A program made the position numbers and the translations under genes. From CAYPEL01 sp964409635 (GTDB taxonomy: Bacteria; Pseudomonadota; Gammaproteobacteria; DSM-19610), in NCBI GenBank assembly GCA_964409635.1, contig CAYPEL010000045.1:1-17275 (forward strand): DNA of 17,275 bases, read 5' to 3'. Within the stretch, counting starts at the first letter, position 1. Each line of letters opens with the position of its first letter. Below, piece after piece: positions 1-7,446 of the stretch. A model generated the notes under the pieces. The model saw only the letters and a program-made list of their open reading frames with translations, was not told the origin of the DNA and searched no databases.

Positions 1-14
1 ACATAAACGCTGAA

Positions 15-1133
15 TCAAGACAACACCTTGTCCAGTGCTTCCAGGGTGCGGAGATTTTCTTCCGCAAGACCGACGCTGATACGCAAGTGGTTGGGTAAGC
101 CATAATTTGCAACCGGCCGCACGATCACACCTTCGTGTAAGAGTGCTTCATAGACAGACGCTGCAGCACGGCCGGTATCGACTGTTATAAAATTATCCAC
201 CGAGGGAATGTAGTCAAGACCCAGTTGCAGCAAACCAGTTTCGAACTGTTTCAAGCCGGCTGTGTTTAGCGCTACACTGCATTGTAGATGCGTCGAATCG
301 TTGAGTGCCGCCAGCGCGGCCGCCTGCGCCAGGCTATTGACGTTGAATGGCTGGCGCACACGATTCAATACATCCGCAAGTTCAGGCTGACACATGCCAT
401 AACCTACCCGCAATGCTGCCAGGCCGTGGGCTTTGGAAAATGTCCGGGTCACTAACAGGTTGGGATATTCCTGTAGCCACTGCACAGCATCGGGGTACTC
501 AGCTTCCGTGACGTATTCAAAATAAGCTTCATCAATCACAATGATGACCTGTGGCGGCACTGCACTTACAAACCGCTTAAGCGTGTCGCCCTTCAGCCAG
601 GTGCCAGTCGGGTTATTTGGATTGGCGATAAAGATAATCCGGGTAGCCTCAGTTATACAGTTCGATAAGGCCTCGAGATCATGTCCGTATGCCGGGCCGC
701 GGCTGCCATCGTGCGCCGCTGCAACACAGGCTTTTGCCCCTATTGCCTGGGTGACTATCGGGTAGACAGCAAAGGCGTGTTCAGAAAAAACCGCTTCTGT
801 AGCGGGCGACAAAAAGGCGCGTGCGACAAGCTCTAGTATGTCATTAGAACCATTGCCCAGCGTTATCCAGCCGGTTGGTAGTTGCAGTTTTTCAGACAGT
901 GCCTGTTTGAGTTCAAAGCCGTTGCCATCCGGGTAACGTGCGAGTTCGGACAGTGCGTGGGTGATTGCTTCGACGGCCGGTTTACCCGGGCCCAATGGGT
1001 TTTCGTTGGATGCGAGCTTAATGGCATTTTTGATGCCGTACTCACGCTCCAGCTCACTGAGCGGTTTGCCGGGCGCATAGGGGCGGAGGCTCTGCACAGC
1101 TTCAGTCGCAAGTTGTAAAATCGACTGGGTCAT
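15..1133 (-). CDS. hisC: Histidinol-phosphate aminotransferase (fold type I PLP enzyme)
   Basis: A 372-residue class I/II aminotransferase of usual HisC length. It transfers the amino group between glutamate and imidazole-acetol phosphate in histidine synthesis, in the cytosol. Visible motifs are SNENPLGP (42-49), NPNNPTG (171-177), DEAY (201-204) and the PLP-lysine signature TFSKAHGLAALRVGYG with Lys234. The C-terminal part carries the substrate-binding arginine region LRISVG. It lies downstream of pheA and, by the known supraoperon order, upstream of tyrA. Copies of hisC in this position are often proposed to act also on aromatic keto acids; that is family knowledge, not seen here. The ATG at 1133 is 27 bp after the pheA stop, and a repeat hairpin fills the gap. 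Ten bases beyond the stop an ATG on the minus strand (4-2) could start the next gene, but only four bases are visible. Confidence 0.95.
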   Translation of the reverse strand: MTQSILQLATEAVQSLRPYAPGKPLSELEREYGIKNAIKLASNENPLGPGKPAVEAITHALSELARYPDGNGFELKQALSEKLQLPTGWITLGNGSNDILELVARAFLSPATEAVFSEHAFAVYPIVTQAIGAKACVAAAHDGSRGPAYGHDLEALSNCITEATRIIFIANPNNPTGTWLKGDTLKRFVSAVPPQVIIVIDEAYFEYVTEAEYPDAVQWLQEYPNLLVTRTFSKAHGLAALRVGYGMCQPELADVLNRVRQPFNVNSLAQAAALAALNDSTHLQCSVALNTAGLKQFETGLLQLGLDYIPSVDNFITVDTGRAAASVYEALLHEGVIVRPVANYGLPNHLRISVGLAEENLRTLEALDKVLS

Positions 1134-1141
1134 ATATTTGC

Positions 1142-1164
1142 AGGGTGGGTGTAACCCACCCTAC
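1142..1164. repeat. GGGTGGGT palindromic repeat, copy 1 (pheA-hisC gap)
   Basis: Perfect 9-bp arms AGGGTGGGT (1142-1150) and ACCCACCCT (1154-1162) with a 3-base loop, followed by AC. It belongs to the same family as the copies at 10722-10777, 11698-11737 and 16219-16242. The pheA stop codon (1161-1163) is formed by the repeat's CTA end. The transcript of the pheA-hisC gap should fold into a hairpin here. There is no T-run, so it is unlikely to be a classical terminator. Confidence 0.8.
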
Positions 1165-2240
1165 AGCTCGCTGCGCGGATAAGACCCGAGCACTTTTATC
1201 TGCACTGAATTGGCTTCCAGTTCTTTGAGTGCTGTACCAATATTCGCATCACTAATGTGGCCTTCAAGGTCAACAAAAAACACATAGTCCCATTTACTGA
1301 GCCGGGAAGGACGGGACTCGATACGCGTCAAGCTGACGCCATGGCGCGCTAAGGGTTCGAGCAGATGGTATAAGGCGCCAGACTGATTGTGTGCCGATAT
1401 CATTAATGAAGTTTTATCGTGCCCAGTACGCTCAACCGTCTGCTTGCCGATGATTAAAAACCGTGTGGTGTTGTTGGGGTCATCTTCTATATTCTTTGCC
1501 AGCAGTTCGAGGTCGTACATTCGGGATACAGCATCACTGGCTATTGCTGCAGACTCATGATCCCCCGCCACAATGCGCGCCGCTTCTGCGTTGCTGCTAA
1601 CTGCAATCCGATCCGCCTGCGGCAGATTTGCATCCAGCCACTTGCGGCACTGGGCGAGTGATTGTTGGTGGGTAATGATTTTTTTAATTTTCGAATAATC
1701 AGTTTGCTTGCCCATCAGCTGGTGATGGATAGGCAGCTCGACGTCACCCGAAATTGATAGTGGTGAACGCAGAAACATATCCAGCGTATGATTTACGACA
1801 CCTTCGGTAGAATTTTCCACCGGCACAATGCCATAGTCTGCTCCATCGGCCTCCACTTCACGGAAAACTTCGGCGATGGTAGCCAGGGACTTCAGTTCCA
1901 CACCGTCGCCAAAATGCTTGAGTGCAGCCGCCTGGGTATAAGTCCCCGCCGGACCAAGATAGGCTACCCGTAATGGACGCTCCAACGCCAGGCAGGCCGA
2001 CATAATCTCGCGAAAAAGCCGCGCCATGGTTGCATCGGATAACGGGCCCTGGTTACGCTCACGCACACTGCGCAATACCAGCGCCTCGCGCTCCGGCTTG
2101 TAAAAAACCGGATCCTGCAAACGTTGTTTTACTTTTCCGACTTGTTGCGCGCAGGACGCGCGCTCATTGACTAACGACTGGATTTGCTTATCCAGAGCAT
2201 CGATGCGCTGACGTAATTTTTCAAGATCCTCTTGCGGCAT
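1161..2240 (-). CDS. pheA: Bifunctional chorismate mutase/prephenate dehydratase (P-protein)
   Basis: A 359-residue protein that converts chorismate to prephenate and then to phenylpyruvate for phenylalanine synthesis. Residues about 1-90 are the AroQ helical chorismate mutase (LEKLRQRIDALDKQI; YKPEREALVLRSV). Residues about 90-270 are prephenate dehydratase (YLGPAGTYT at 94-102, VPVENSTEG, and the catalytic TTRF at 258-261). Residues about 275-355 are the ACT regulatory domain with ESRP (308-311), which in this family binds phenylalanine for feedback inhibition. I chose the ATG at 2240 because the N-terminus MPQEDLEKLR matches the family. The reading frame stays open upstream to 2336, but that stretch lies inside serA. 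The gap to serA is 13 bp, which suggests co-transcription. No clear Shine-Dalgarno precedes the start, which fits coupling to the upstream gene. Confidence 0.95.
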   Translation of the reverse strand: MPQEDLEKLRQRIDALDKQIQSLVNERASCAQQVGKVKQRLQDPVFYKPEREALVLRSVRERNQGPLSDATMARLFREIMSACLALERPLRVAYLGPAGTYTQAAALKHFGDGVELKSLATIAEVFREVEADGADYGIVPVENSTEGVVNHTLDMFLRSPLSISGDVELPIHHQLMGKQTDYSKIKKIITHQQSLAQCRKWLDANLPQADRIAVSSNAEAARIVAGDHESAAIASDAVSRMYDLELLAKNIEDDPNNTTRFLIIGKQTVERTGHDKTSLMISAHNQSGALYHLLEPLARHGVSLTRIESRPSRLSKWDYVFFVDLEGHISDANIGTALKELEANSVQIKVLGSYPRSEL

Positions 2241-2253
2241 AGCACATACAATG

Positions 2254-3420
2254 TCAGTCAAACACCTGCACTGCAAGTACACCCGGTATCGATTTAATCC
2301 GCGTGACGCAGTCTGCGCAGACATCCCCTTCCACATCCACCAGCGAATACGCCAGATCAGCCTGTGATTTGTTGATCATATCGAGGATATTAAGACCCGA
2401 ATCAGCAAGCGCGGTGGAAATCTGGCCGAGCATATTGGGAATATTTTCATTGACCACTGCGATACGGTACTTGCTATTGCGTTTCATATAGACTTTGGGG
2501 AAGTTAACCGAGTTGCGGATATTGCCGTTTTCCAGGTAATCCTTGACCTGGTCTGCCACCATCATTGCACAATTGTCTTCGGCTTCTTTGGTCGAGGCAC
2601 CCAGGTGCGGCAAGGTAATCACTCGCGGATGACCCTGCAATAGATTAGAGGGGAAATCGGAAACATAAGCACCGACCTTACCACTGCCGAGCGAATCGAC
2701 AACCGCCTGGTCATCAATAATGCCATTGCGGGCAAAGTTCATGATAACAACACCGTCTTTCATCAACCGCAGCCGCTGTGCATTGATCATGTTGCGGGTA
2801 GCCTCTATCAAAGGCACATGGAAGGTCACAAAATCCACTTGGCTTAACAGGTCATCGACACTCGCGGCCTGTTGCACATCGGCGGCCATTTGCCAGGCGC
2901 TTTGCACGGTGATTTCCGGATCGTAACCAATGACTTTCATGCCTAGTGAATGGGCCGCATTGGCCACCTGTACGCCGATCGCGCCCAGACCAATCACACC
3001 CAGCGTGCGGCCCGGCAGTTCAAACCCCACGTATTTCTTTTTACCGGCTTCAACCTGCTTGTTGAGTTCAGCATCTTCACCTGTGATATTGCGCGCATAA
3101 TCCCACGCCTGACAGATGTTCCGCGCCGCTAGCAACATGCCGGCGATGACTAATTCCTTAACGGCATTGGCGTTAGCACCGGGGGCATTAAACACCGGAA
3201 TGCCGCGTTTGCTCATATCAGCAACCGGGATATTATTGACACCTGCACCCGCCCGCCCGATGGCTTTTACCGAGTCAGGAATATCCATTTCGTGCATATT
3301 ATGAGACCGCACTAAAACTGCATCAGGATGCTGGATTTCAGAGGCCACTTCGTAGTTATCACGCGGCAACCGTTCCAGGCCTTCTACAGAAATATTATTT
3401 AAGGTCAGAATTTTGTACAT
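2254..3420 (-). CDS. serA: Short-form D-3-phosphoglycerate dehydrogenase with C-terminal ACT domain
   Basis: A 388-residue NAD-dependent D-2-hydroxyacid dehydrogenase, predicted to oxidise 3-phosphoglycerate to 3-phosphohydroxypyruvate in the first step of serine synthesis. The substrate domain is about 1-95 and 285-315. The Rossmann part holds GLGAIG (144-149) with Asp167 at the end of the next strand. Arg231 (NFARNGIID) and His272 (LPHLGAST) match the catalytic Arg and His. About 318-388 is an ACT domain, the likely serine-binding or oligomerisation module. It lacks the intervening ASB domain of long SerA proteins. The site of the usual catalytic Glu (DVFPTEP in E. coli SerA) reads SDFPSNL (254-260), with Asn259 in place of Glu. 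Similar DFP forms occur in other bacterial SerA proteins that I recall. The gene sits between serC and pheA, so the first two serine-pathway enzymes are adjacent. A weak GGA lies upstream of the ATG. Confidence 0.9.
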   Translation of the reverse strand: MYKILTLNNISVEGLERLPRDNYEVASEIQHPDAVLVRSHNMHEMDIPDSVKAIGRAGAGVNNIPVADMSKRGIPVFNAPGANANAVKELVIAGMLLAARNICQAWDYARNITGEDAELNKQVEAGKKKYVGFELPGRTLGVIGLGAIGVQVANAAHSLGMKVIGYDPEITVQSAWQMAADVQQAASVDDLLSQVDFVTFHVPLIEATRNMINAQRLRLMKDGVVIMNFARNGIIDDQAVVDSLGSGKVGAYVSDFPSNLLQGHPRVITLPHLGASTKEAEDNCAMMVADQVKDYLENGNIRNSVNFPKVYMKRNSKYRIAVVNENIPNMLGQISTALADSGLNILDMINKSQADLAYSLVDVEGDVCADCVTRIKSIPGVLAVQVFD

Positions 3421-3439
3421 ATTTAATCCAAATTATGGT

Positions 3440-3497
3440 CACGGAAGCCACGCAAAAACACAGCAATAATTATGTGTGTTTTTCATGTTCTTCCGTG
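3440..3497. repeat. Two-part inverted repeat in the serC-serA gap
   Basis: Outer arms CACGGAAG (3440-3447) and CTTCCGTG (3490-3497) are perfectly complementary. Inner arms AAAAACACA (3454-3462) and TGTGTTTTT (3475-3483) are also perfect. A symmetric 6+6 base internal loop separates them, and the apical loop is 12 bases. In the serA-ward direction the inner stem ends in TGTGTTTTTG, which resembles a weak terminator or attenuator. The CCACGGAA word recurs nearby (3502-3530), so it may be a dispersed repeat instead. Confidence 0.6.
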
Positions 3498-3501
3498 GGT
3501 T

Positions 3502-3530
3502 CCGTGGCTATAAACAAAAGCTAGCCACGG
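3502..3530. repeat. Hairpin over the serC stop codon
   Basis: Arms CCGTGGCTA (3502-3510) and TAGCCACGG (3522-3530) are perfect 9-bp complements with an 11-base A-rich loop. The TAG stop of serC (3523-3521) lies at the base of the loop and stem, so the end of the serC message would be folded. It directly abuts the 3440-3497 repeat and shares its CCACGG word. Confidence 0.55.
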
Positions 3531-4603
3531 CGTTTTTCGAAATCCGCCATGAAGCTTATCAATGCATCCACCCCGGCTTCGGGCATGGCATTATAAATAC
3601 TTGCACGCATACCGCCGACAGACCGGTGGCCCTTTAGTGTCATAAGACCGGCATCAGCCGCTGCACTTAGAAAATCACCATCAAGATCAGGATTGGCCAG
3701 CGTAAAGGGTATATTCATCCAGGAACGACTGTCTTTCTGCACCGGGTTGGCGTAAAAACCTGAACCATCAATGGCGGCATACAGCTTGTTCGCCTTGCGC
3801 TGGTTGATTTCAGCCATCTTTGCCAGGCCTCCCTTTTCTTTCAACCACTGAAATACCAGCCCGGCAAGATACCAGCCGTAAGTCGGCGGCGTGTTATACA
3901 TGGAACCATTGTCAGCGTGCGCTTTGTAGTCAAACATGGCGGGCGCTTTAGCATCAGCGTGGCCAATTAAATCCTCGCGCACAATCACCACAGTCAGCCC
4001 GGCCGGACCGATATTTTTCTGCGCACCAGCATAAATAATACCAAACTTACTGACATCAACCGGCCGCGACAAAATCGTCGACGACATGTCCGCCACTAAC
4101 GGGGTATCACCGCTGTCCGGCACAAACGGAAATTCCACGCCGCCGATGGTTTCGTTCGGCGTATAGTGGACATAGGCGGCCTCTTTATTTAAAGACCAGC
4201 TATCAAATGCGGGCACTGAAGTGAATTTATCAGCTTCCGAAGTGGCTGCAATATTTACCTCACAGTAGCGTTTTGCTTCAGCGATGGCTTTCTTGGACCA
4301 GGCGCCGGTATGGGTATAGTCCGCTGATTTTTTACCCCGCAATAAATTAATCGGCACCATGGCAAACTGACTGGAAGCACCACCTTGCAGAAACAATACC
4401 TGGTAATTTTCCGGGATAGCCATGAGTTCGCGCAGGTCTGCTTCGGCTTGTCCGGCAATCGACATGAATTGCTTGCCGCGGTGGCTCATTTCCATCACGG
4501 ACATGCTGCAGCCCTGCCAGTCAATCATTTCGGCTTGTGCGCGCTTGAGTACTTCGGCGGGCAGTACGGCAGGGCCGGCGCTGAAGTTATAGATTTGTGT
4601 CAT
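3521..4603 (-). CDS. serC: Phosphoserine aminotransferase
   Basis: A 360-residue class V PLP aminotransferase of normal SerC length. It converts 3-phosphohydroxypyruvate and glutamate to phosphoserine, and in the vitamin B6 pathway of many proteobacteria it also acts on 4-phosphohydroxythreonine precursors. The N-terminus YNFSAGPAVLPAEVL, the HRGKQF segment (41-46), FLQGGASSQF (71-80) and the PLP-lysine signature GAQKNIGPAG with Lys196 are all typical. The ATG at 4603 is supported by GGAGAC about 8 bases upstream. It lies 100 bp downstream of gyrA and 100 bp upstream of serA, and inverted repeats occupy both gaps. The substrate of SerC is the product of the neighbouring SerA. Confidence 0.96.
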   Translation of the reverse strand: MTQIYNFSAGPAVLPAEVLKRAQAEMIDWQGCSMSVMEMSHRGKQFMSIAGQAEADLRELMAIPENYQVLFLQGGASSQFAMVPINLLRGKKSADYTHTGAWSKKAIAEAKRYCEVNIAATSEADKFTSVPAFDSWSLNKEAAYVHYTPNETIGGVEFPFVPDSGDTPLVADMSSTILSRPVDVSKFGIIYAGAQKNIGPAGLTVVIVREDLIGHADAKAPAMFDYKAHADNGSMYNTPPTYGWYLAGLVFQWLKEKGGLAKMAEINQRKANKLYAAIDGSGFYANPVQKDSRSWMNIPFTLANPDLDGDFLSAAADAGLMTLKGHRSVGGMRASIYNAMPEAGVDALISFMADFEKRRG

Positions 4604-4653
4604 TAACGACTGTCTCCAAGGAACTTCTGATTAATGGGTGTGCACAAGGAGCG

Positions 4654-4695
4654 GTTTTAACCGCGATAGCCACGGCACCCTATCGCGGTTAAAAC
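4654..4695. repeat. Perfect 15-bp inverted repeat between gyrA and serC
   Basis: Arms GTTTTAACCGCGATA (4654-4668) and TATCGCGGTTAAAAC (4681-4695) are perfectly complementary around a 12-base loop. The structure starts 8 bases after the gyrA stop. In the gyrA direction no U-run follows (CGCTCCTTG), so it is not a textbook intrinsic terminator. A dispersed REP-like element, a processing or stabilising hairpin, or an operon-internal attenuator are all possible. Confidence 0.75.
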
Positions 4696-4703
4696 TGGCT
4701 CAG

Positions 4704-7268
4704 CTACTCTGCAACGTCGCCGGCCTCTTCCTCATCACCCTGCTCTTCAATTATACGCTCCAGCCCAACCAGTTTTTCTTCGCTGTGCAGCTTGATTAAA
4801 CGCACGCCCTGGGTGTTTCTGCCCTGCACTGACACTTCGTTGACACGGGTGCGGACCAGCGTTCCACCGCTACTGATCAACATGATCTCGTCATCTTCAT
4901 TGACCAGTACCGCACCGACTACCTTGCCGTTACGGTCAGAACCCTGTATCGAGATGACACCCTGACCACCGCGCTTGTGAGAGGGATAGTCAGCCAGGCT
5001 GGTGCGTTTACCATAGCCATTTTCAGTCGCCGTCAATACCGTGCCTTCATCAGAAATAATCAGCGCGATGACCTGCTGATCTTTCTGTAAGCGGATACCA
5101 CGCACACCACAGGCAGTACGCCCCATCGGCCTGACTTCAGATTCATTAAAACGGATTGCCTTACCGGCATTACTGAACAACATGACATCACGCTGGCCAT
5201 TCGTCAGCGAGACATTAATCAGGTAGTCATCATCGCGCAGATCCACGGCGATAATGCCGTTGGTACGCGGCCGTGAAAAATCCTTCAACGCCGTTTTCTT
5301 AACGGTTCCGGCGGCCGTTGCCATAAAGACATAGTCGGTTTCGGTAAACTCGCGAACCGGCAGCACTGCATTGATACGCTCGCCCTCTTCCAGTGGTAAC
5401 AGATTCACCAACGGCTTGCCGCGCGCAGTGCGGCCCGCCTGCGGCAGTTGATACACTTTCAGCCAGTAGGCTTTACCACGGCTAGAAAAGCACAAAATTG
5501 TATCGTGGGTACTGGCAATGAACAGTTTATCGACAAAGTCTTCTTCCTTGACCTTGGTCGCTGTTTTGCCGCGCCCACCACGCCGTTGCGCGGTATAGTC
5601 CGATACCGGCTGCGCTTTCGCATAGCCCGCGTGCGACAGCGTTACCACCACATCTTCTTCGGTAATCAGGTCTTCCATTGACAGGTCGAGGTGGTCAATT
5701 AAAATTTCCGTCCGCCGCTCGTCACCAAACTGATCGCGGACTTCTACAAGTTCCTCATGAATCACCTGCATCAGGCAATCCGGATTATTCAGTATGGTCA
5801 GCAATTCGTCGATGCGTTCAATAATTTCCTTGTATTCTTCGACAATCTTGTTCTGCTCAAGCCCCGTCAGCTGGTGCAGGCGCAATTCCAGAATAGCCTG
5901 GGCCTGCGCTTCCGATAATTTATATATTTCACCCTGAAAGCCCAGCTCAGCCGGTAAATCATCCGGGCGTGAAGCGTCGGCGCCAGCACGGCTCAGCAAG
6001 TCGGCGACCAGTCCAGGCACCCAATCGCGCTTGACCAATTCTTCGCGGGCTTCTGCGCGGCTTTTTGACGCTTTGATCAGCGCAATAACTTCATCAATAT
6101 TAGCCAGCGCAACCGCCAGGCCTTCCAACACATGACCGCGTTCACGCGCCTTGCGCAGCCTATACACTGTCCTGCGGGTAACCACTTCGCGGCGGTGTCG
6201 GATGAATGCATCCAGTATCTGTTTCAGGTTTAACAAGCGCGGCTGCTTATCGACCAGCGCGACCATATTGATACCGAACACACTCTGCAGCTGGGTGTGC
6301 TTATACAAATTATTGATTAATACATCCGGGCTTTCACCACGCTTGAGGTCGATGACAATGCGCATGCCATCCTTATCGGACTCATCACGCAGGCCTTGCT
6401 GGGCGATACCGTCGATTTTTTTATCCCGCACCAGTTCGGCAATTTTTTCGATCAGGCGCGCCTTGTTTACCTGGTATGGCAACTCGGTAACGATAATCGT
6501 TTGTTTACTGCCATCGCCACCTTCAATGTGGTGCCGGGCGCGCATATGCACGCGGCCACGGCCCGTTAAATAGGCTTCCTGGATGCCGCGCACTCCGTTA
6601 ATGATGCCGGCTGTCGGGAAATCCGGGCCGGGTATGATTTCCATTAAGGCTTTGACATCCAACTCCGGGTTGTCAATTAACGCGATGCAACCATTAATAA
6701 TCTCCGTCAGGTTATGCGGCGGTATGTTGGTCGCCATACCCACGGCGATACCGGTCGAACCATTGACCAGCAGGTTGGGGAGACGGGTCGGAAAGACCGC
6801 AGGTTCAGATTCTGATTCGTCGTAGTTGGGGACGAAATCGACCGTTTCCTTATCCAGATCGGCGAGCATTTGATGCGCGATCTTGGACATGCGCACTTCG
6901 GTATAGCGCATGGCTGCCGGTGAATCGCCATCGACGGAACCAAAGTTACCCTGCCCGTCGACCAGCATGTAGCGCAGTGAAAAAGGCTGCGCCATTCGGA
7001 CGATAGTGTCATACACTGCGGTATCACCGTGCGGGTGATATTTACCGATGACATCACCGACAACACGGGCAGATTTTTTATAGGATTTGTTATAGTCATT
7101 GCCCAACACATTCATCGCGTACAAAACACGGCGATGAACCGGCTTTAAACCGTCGCGCACATCGGGCAGGGCGCGGCCGACGATGACGCTCATGGCATAG
7201 TCGAGATACGACTTGCGCATCTCGTCTTCCAGGTTTACCGGGAGAATTTCTTTTGCGAAATCGGCCAT
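4704..7268 (-). CDS. gyrA: DNA gyrase subunit A
   Basis: An 854-residue GyrA, the breakage-reunion subunit that works with GyrB to introduce negative supercoils. The N-terminal half carries the winged-helix/tower topoisomerase core with the catalytic tyrosine at Tyr122 (AMRYTEVRM). The quinolone-determining segment is GKYHPHGDTAVYD with Thr83 and Asp87. The GyrA box QRRGGRG (about residue 560) marks the C-terminal DNA-wrapping beta-pinwheel, which distinguishes gyrase from ParC. The protein ends in an acidic tail, as in other gammaproteobacteria. Thr83 is the natural residue in Pseudomonas GyrA, so it need not mean acquired resistance. The gene is the first of the leftward cluster and has a good extended -10 promoter about 100 bp upstream. 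The mtnA gene lies upstream on the same strand, 178 bp away. Confidence 0.98.
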   Translation of the reverse strand: MADFAKEILPVNLEDEMRKSYLDYAMSVIVGRALPDVRDGLKPVHRRVLYAMNVLGNDYNKSYKKSARVVGDVIGKYHPHGDTAVYDTIVRMAQPFSLRYMLVDGQGNFGSVDGDSPAAMRYTEVRMSKIAHQMLADLDKETVDFVPNYDESESEPAVFPTRLPNLLVNGSTGIAVGMATNIPPHNLTEIINGCIALIDNPELDVKALMEIIPGPDFPTAGIINGVRGIQEAYLTGRGRVHMRARHHIEGGDGSKQTIIVTELPYQVNKARLIEKIAELVRDKKIDGIAQQGLRDESDKDGMRIVIDLKRGESPDVLINNLYKHTQLQSVFGINMVALVDKQPRLLNLKQILDAFIRHRREVVTRRTVYRLRKARERGHVLEGLAVALANIDEVIALIKASKSRAEAREELVKRDWVPGLVADLLSRAGADASRPDDLPAELGFQGEIYKLSEAQAQAILELRLHQLTGLEQNKIVEEYKEIIERIDELLTILNNPDCLMQVIHEELVEVRDQFGDERRTEILIDHLDLSMEDLITEEDVVVTLSHAGYAKAQPVSDYTAQRRGGRGKTATKVKEEDFVDKLFIASTHDTILCFSSRGKAYWLKVYQLPQAGRTARGKPLVNLLPLEEGERINAVLPVREFTETDYVFMATAAGTVKKTALKDFSRPRTNGIIAVDLRDDDYLINVSLTNGQRDVMLFSNAGKAIRFNESEVRPMGRTACGVRGIRLQKDQQVIALIISDEGTVLTATENGYGKRTSLADYPSHKRGGQGVISIQGSDRNGKVVGAVLVNEDDEIMLISSGGTLVRTRVNEVSVQGRNTQGVRLIKLHSEEKLVGLERIIEEQGDEEEAGDVAE

Positions 7269-7365
7269 GTTTATCTCTAGTCAGATGGACTGAATACACG
7301 GCAGTTGATTACCGGTATCAGTAGCCCACAGCGCGCAAGACAATCGCGCCGCGAGAAAAAAGGGG

Positions 7366-7394
7366 ATTGTAGCACACCCTTCCTCCCCACTGCA
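7366..7394 (-). promoter_or_regulatory. Probable sigma-70 promoter of gyrA (extended -10)
   Basis: On the minus strand TGC-TACAAT (7374-7366) fits an extended -10 element. A 17-base spacer separates it from a weak -35 TGCAGT (7394-7389). The weak -35 is compensated by the TGn extension. Transcription would start about 90 bases before the gyrA ATG. The rest of the 178-bp gap shows no strong additional signal. Confidence 0.5.
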
Positions 7395-7446
7395 TTAGAA
7401 TGATCGTAGCTGAGCGCGCCTCTCAGGCGGTCTGAAGCAGGCGATA

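Noticed and set aside
1..4. An ATG on the minus strand (4-2), 10 bases after the hisC stop, possibly the start of tyrA
   Set aside because: Only four bases are visible. The order of the supraoperon suggests it, but the sequence cannot support a feature.
2241..2336. In-frame N-terminal extension of pheA
   Set aside because: It lies inside serA, does not match the P-protein N-terminus, and the ATG at 2240 gives normal length.
7018..7030. Thr83 in GyrA as an acquired quinolone-resistance change
   Set aside because: Thr is the natural residue at this position in Pseudomonas and several other gammaproteobacteria, and Asp87 is intact, so nothing shows acquired resistance.
6707..7299. Open frames antisense or shifted within gyrA and its upstream edge, and similar ones at 6151-6573 and 6583-6825
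   Set aside because: They overlap conserved gyrA codons, have Arg/Cys/Pro-rich low-complexity products and show no family resemblance.
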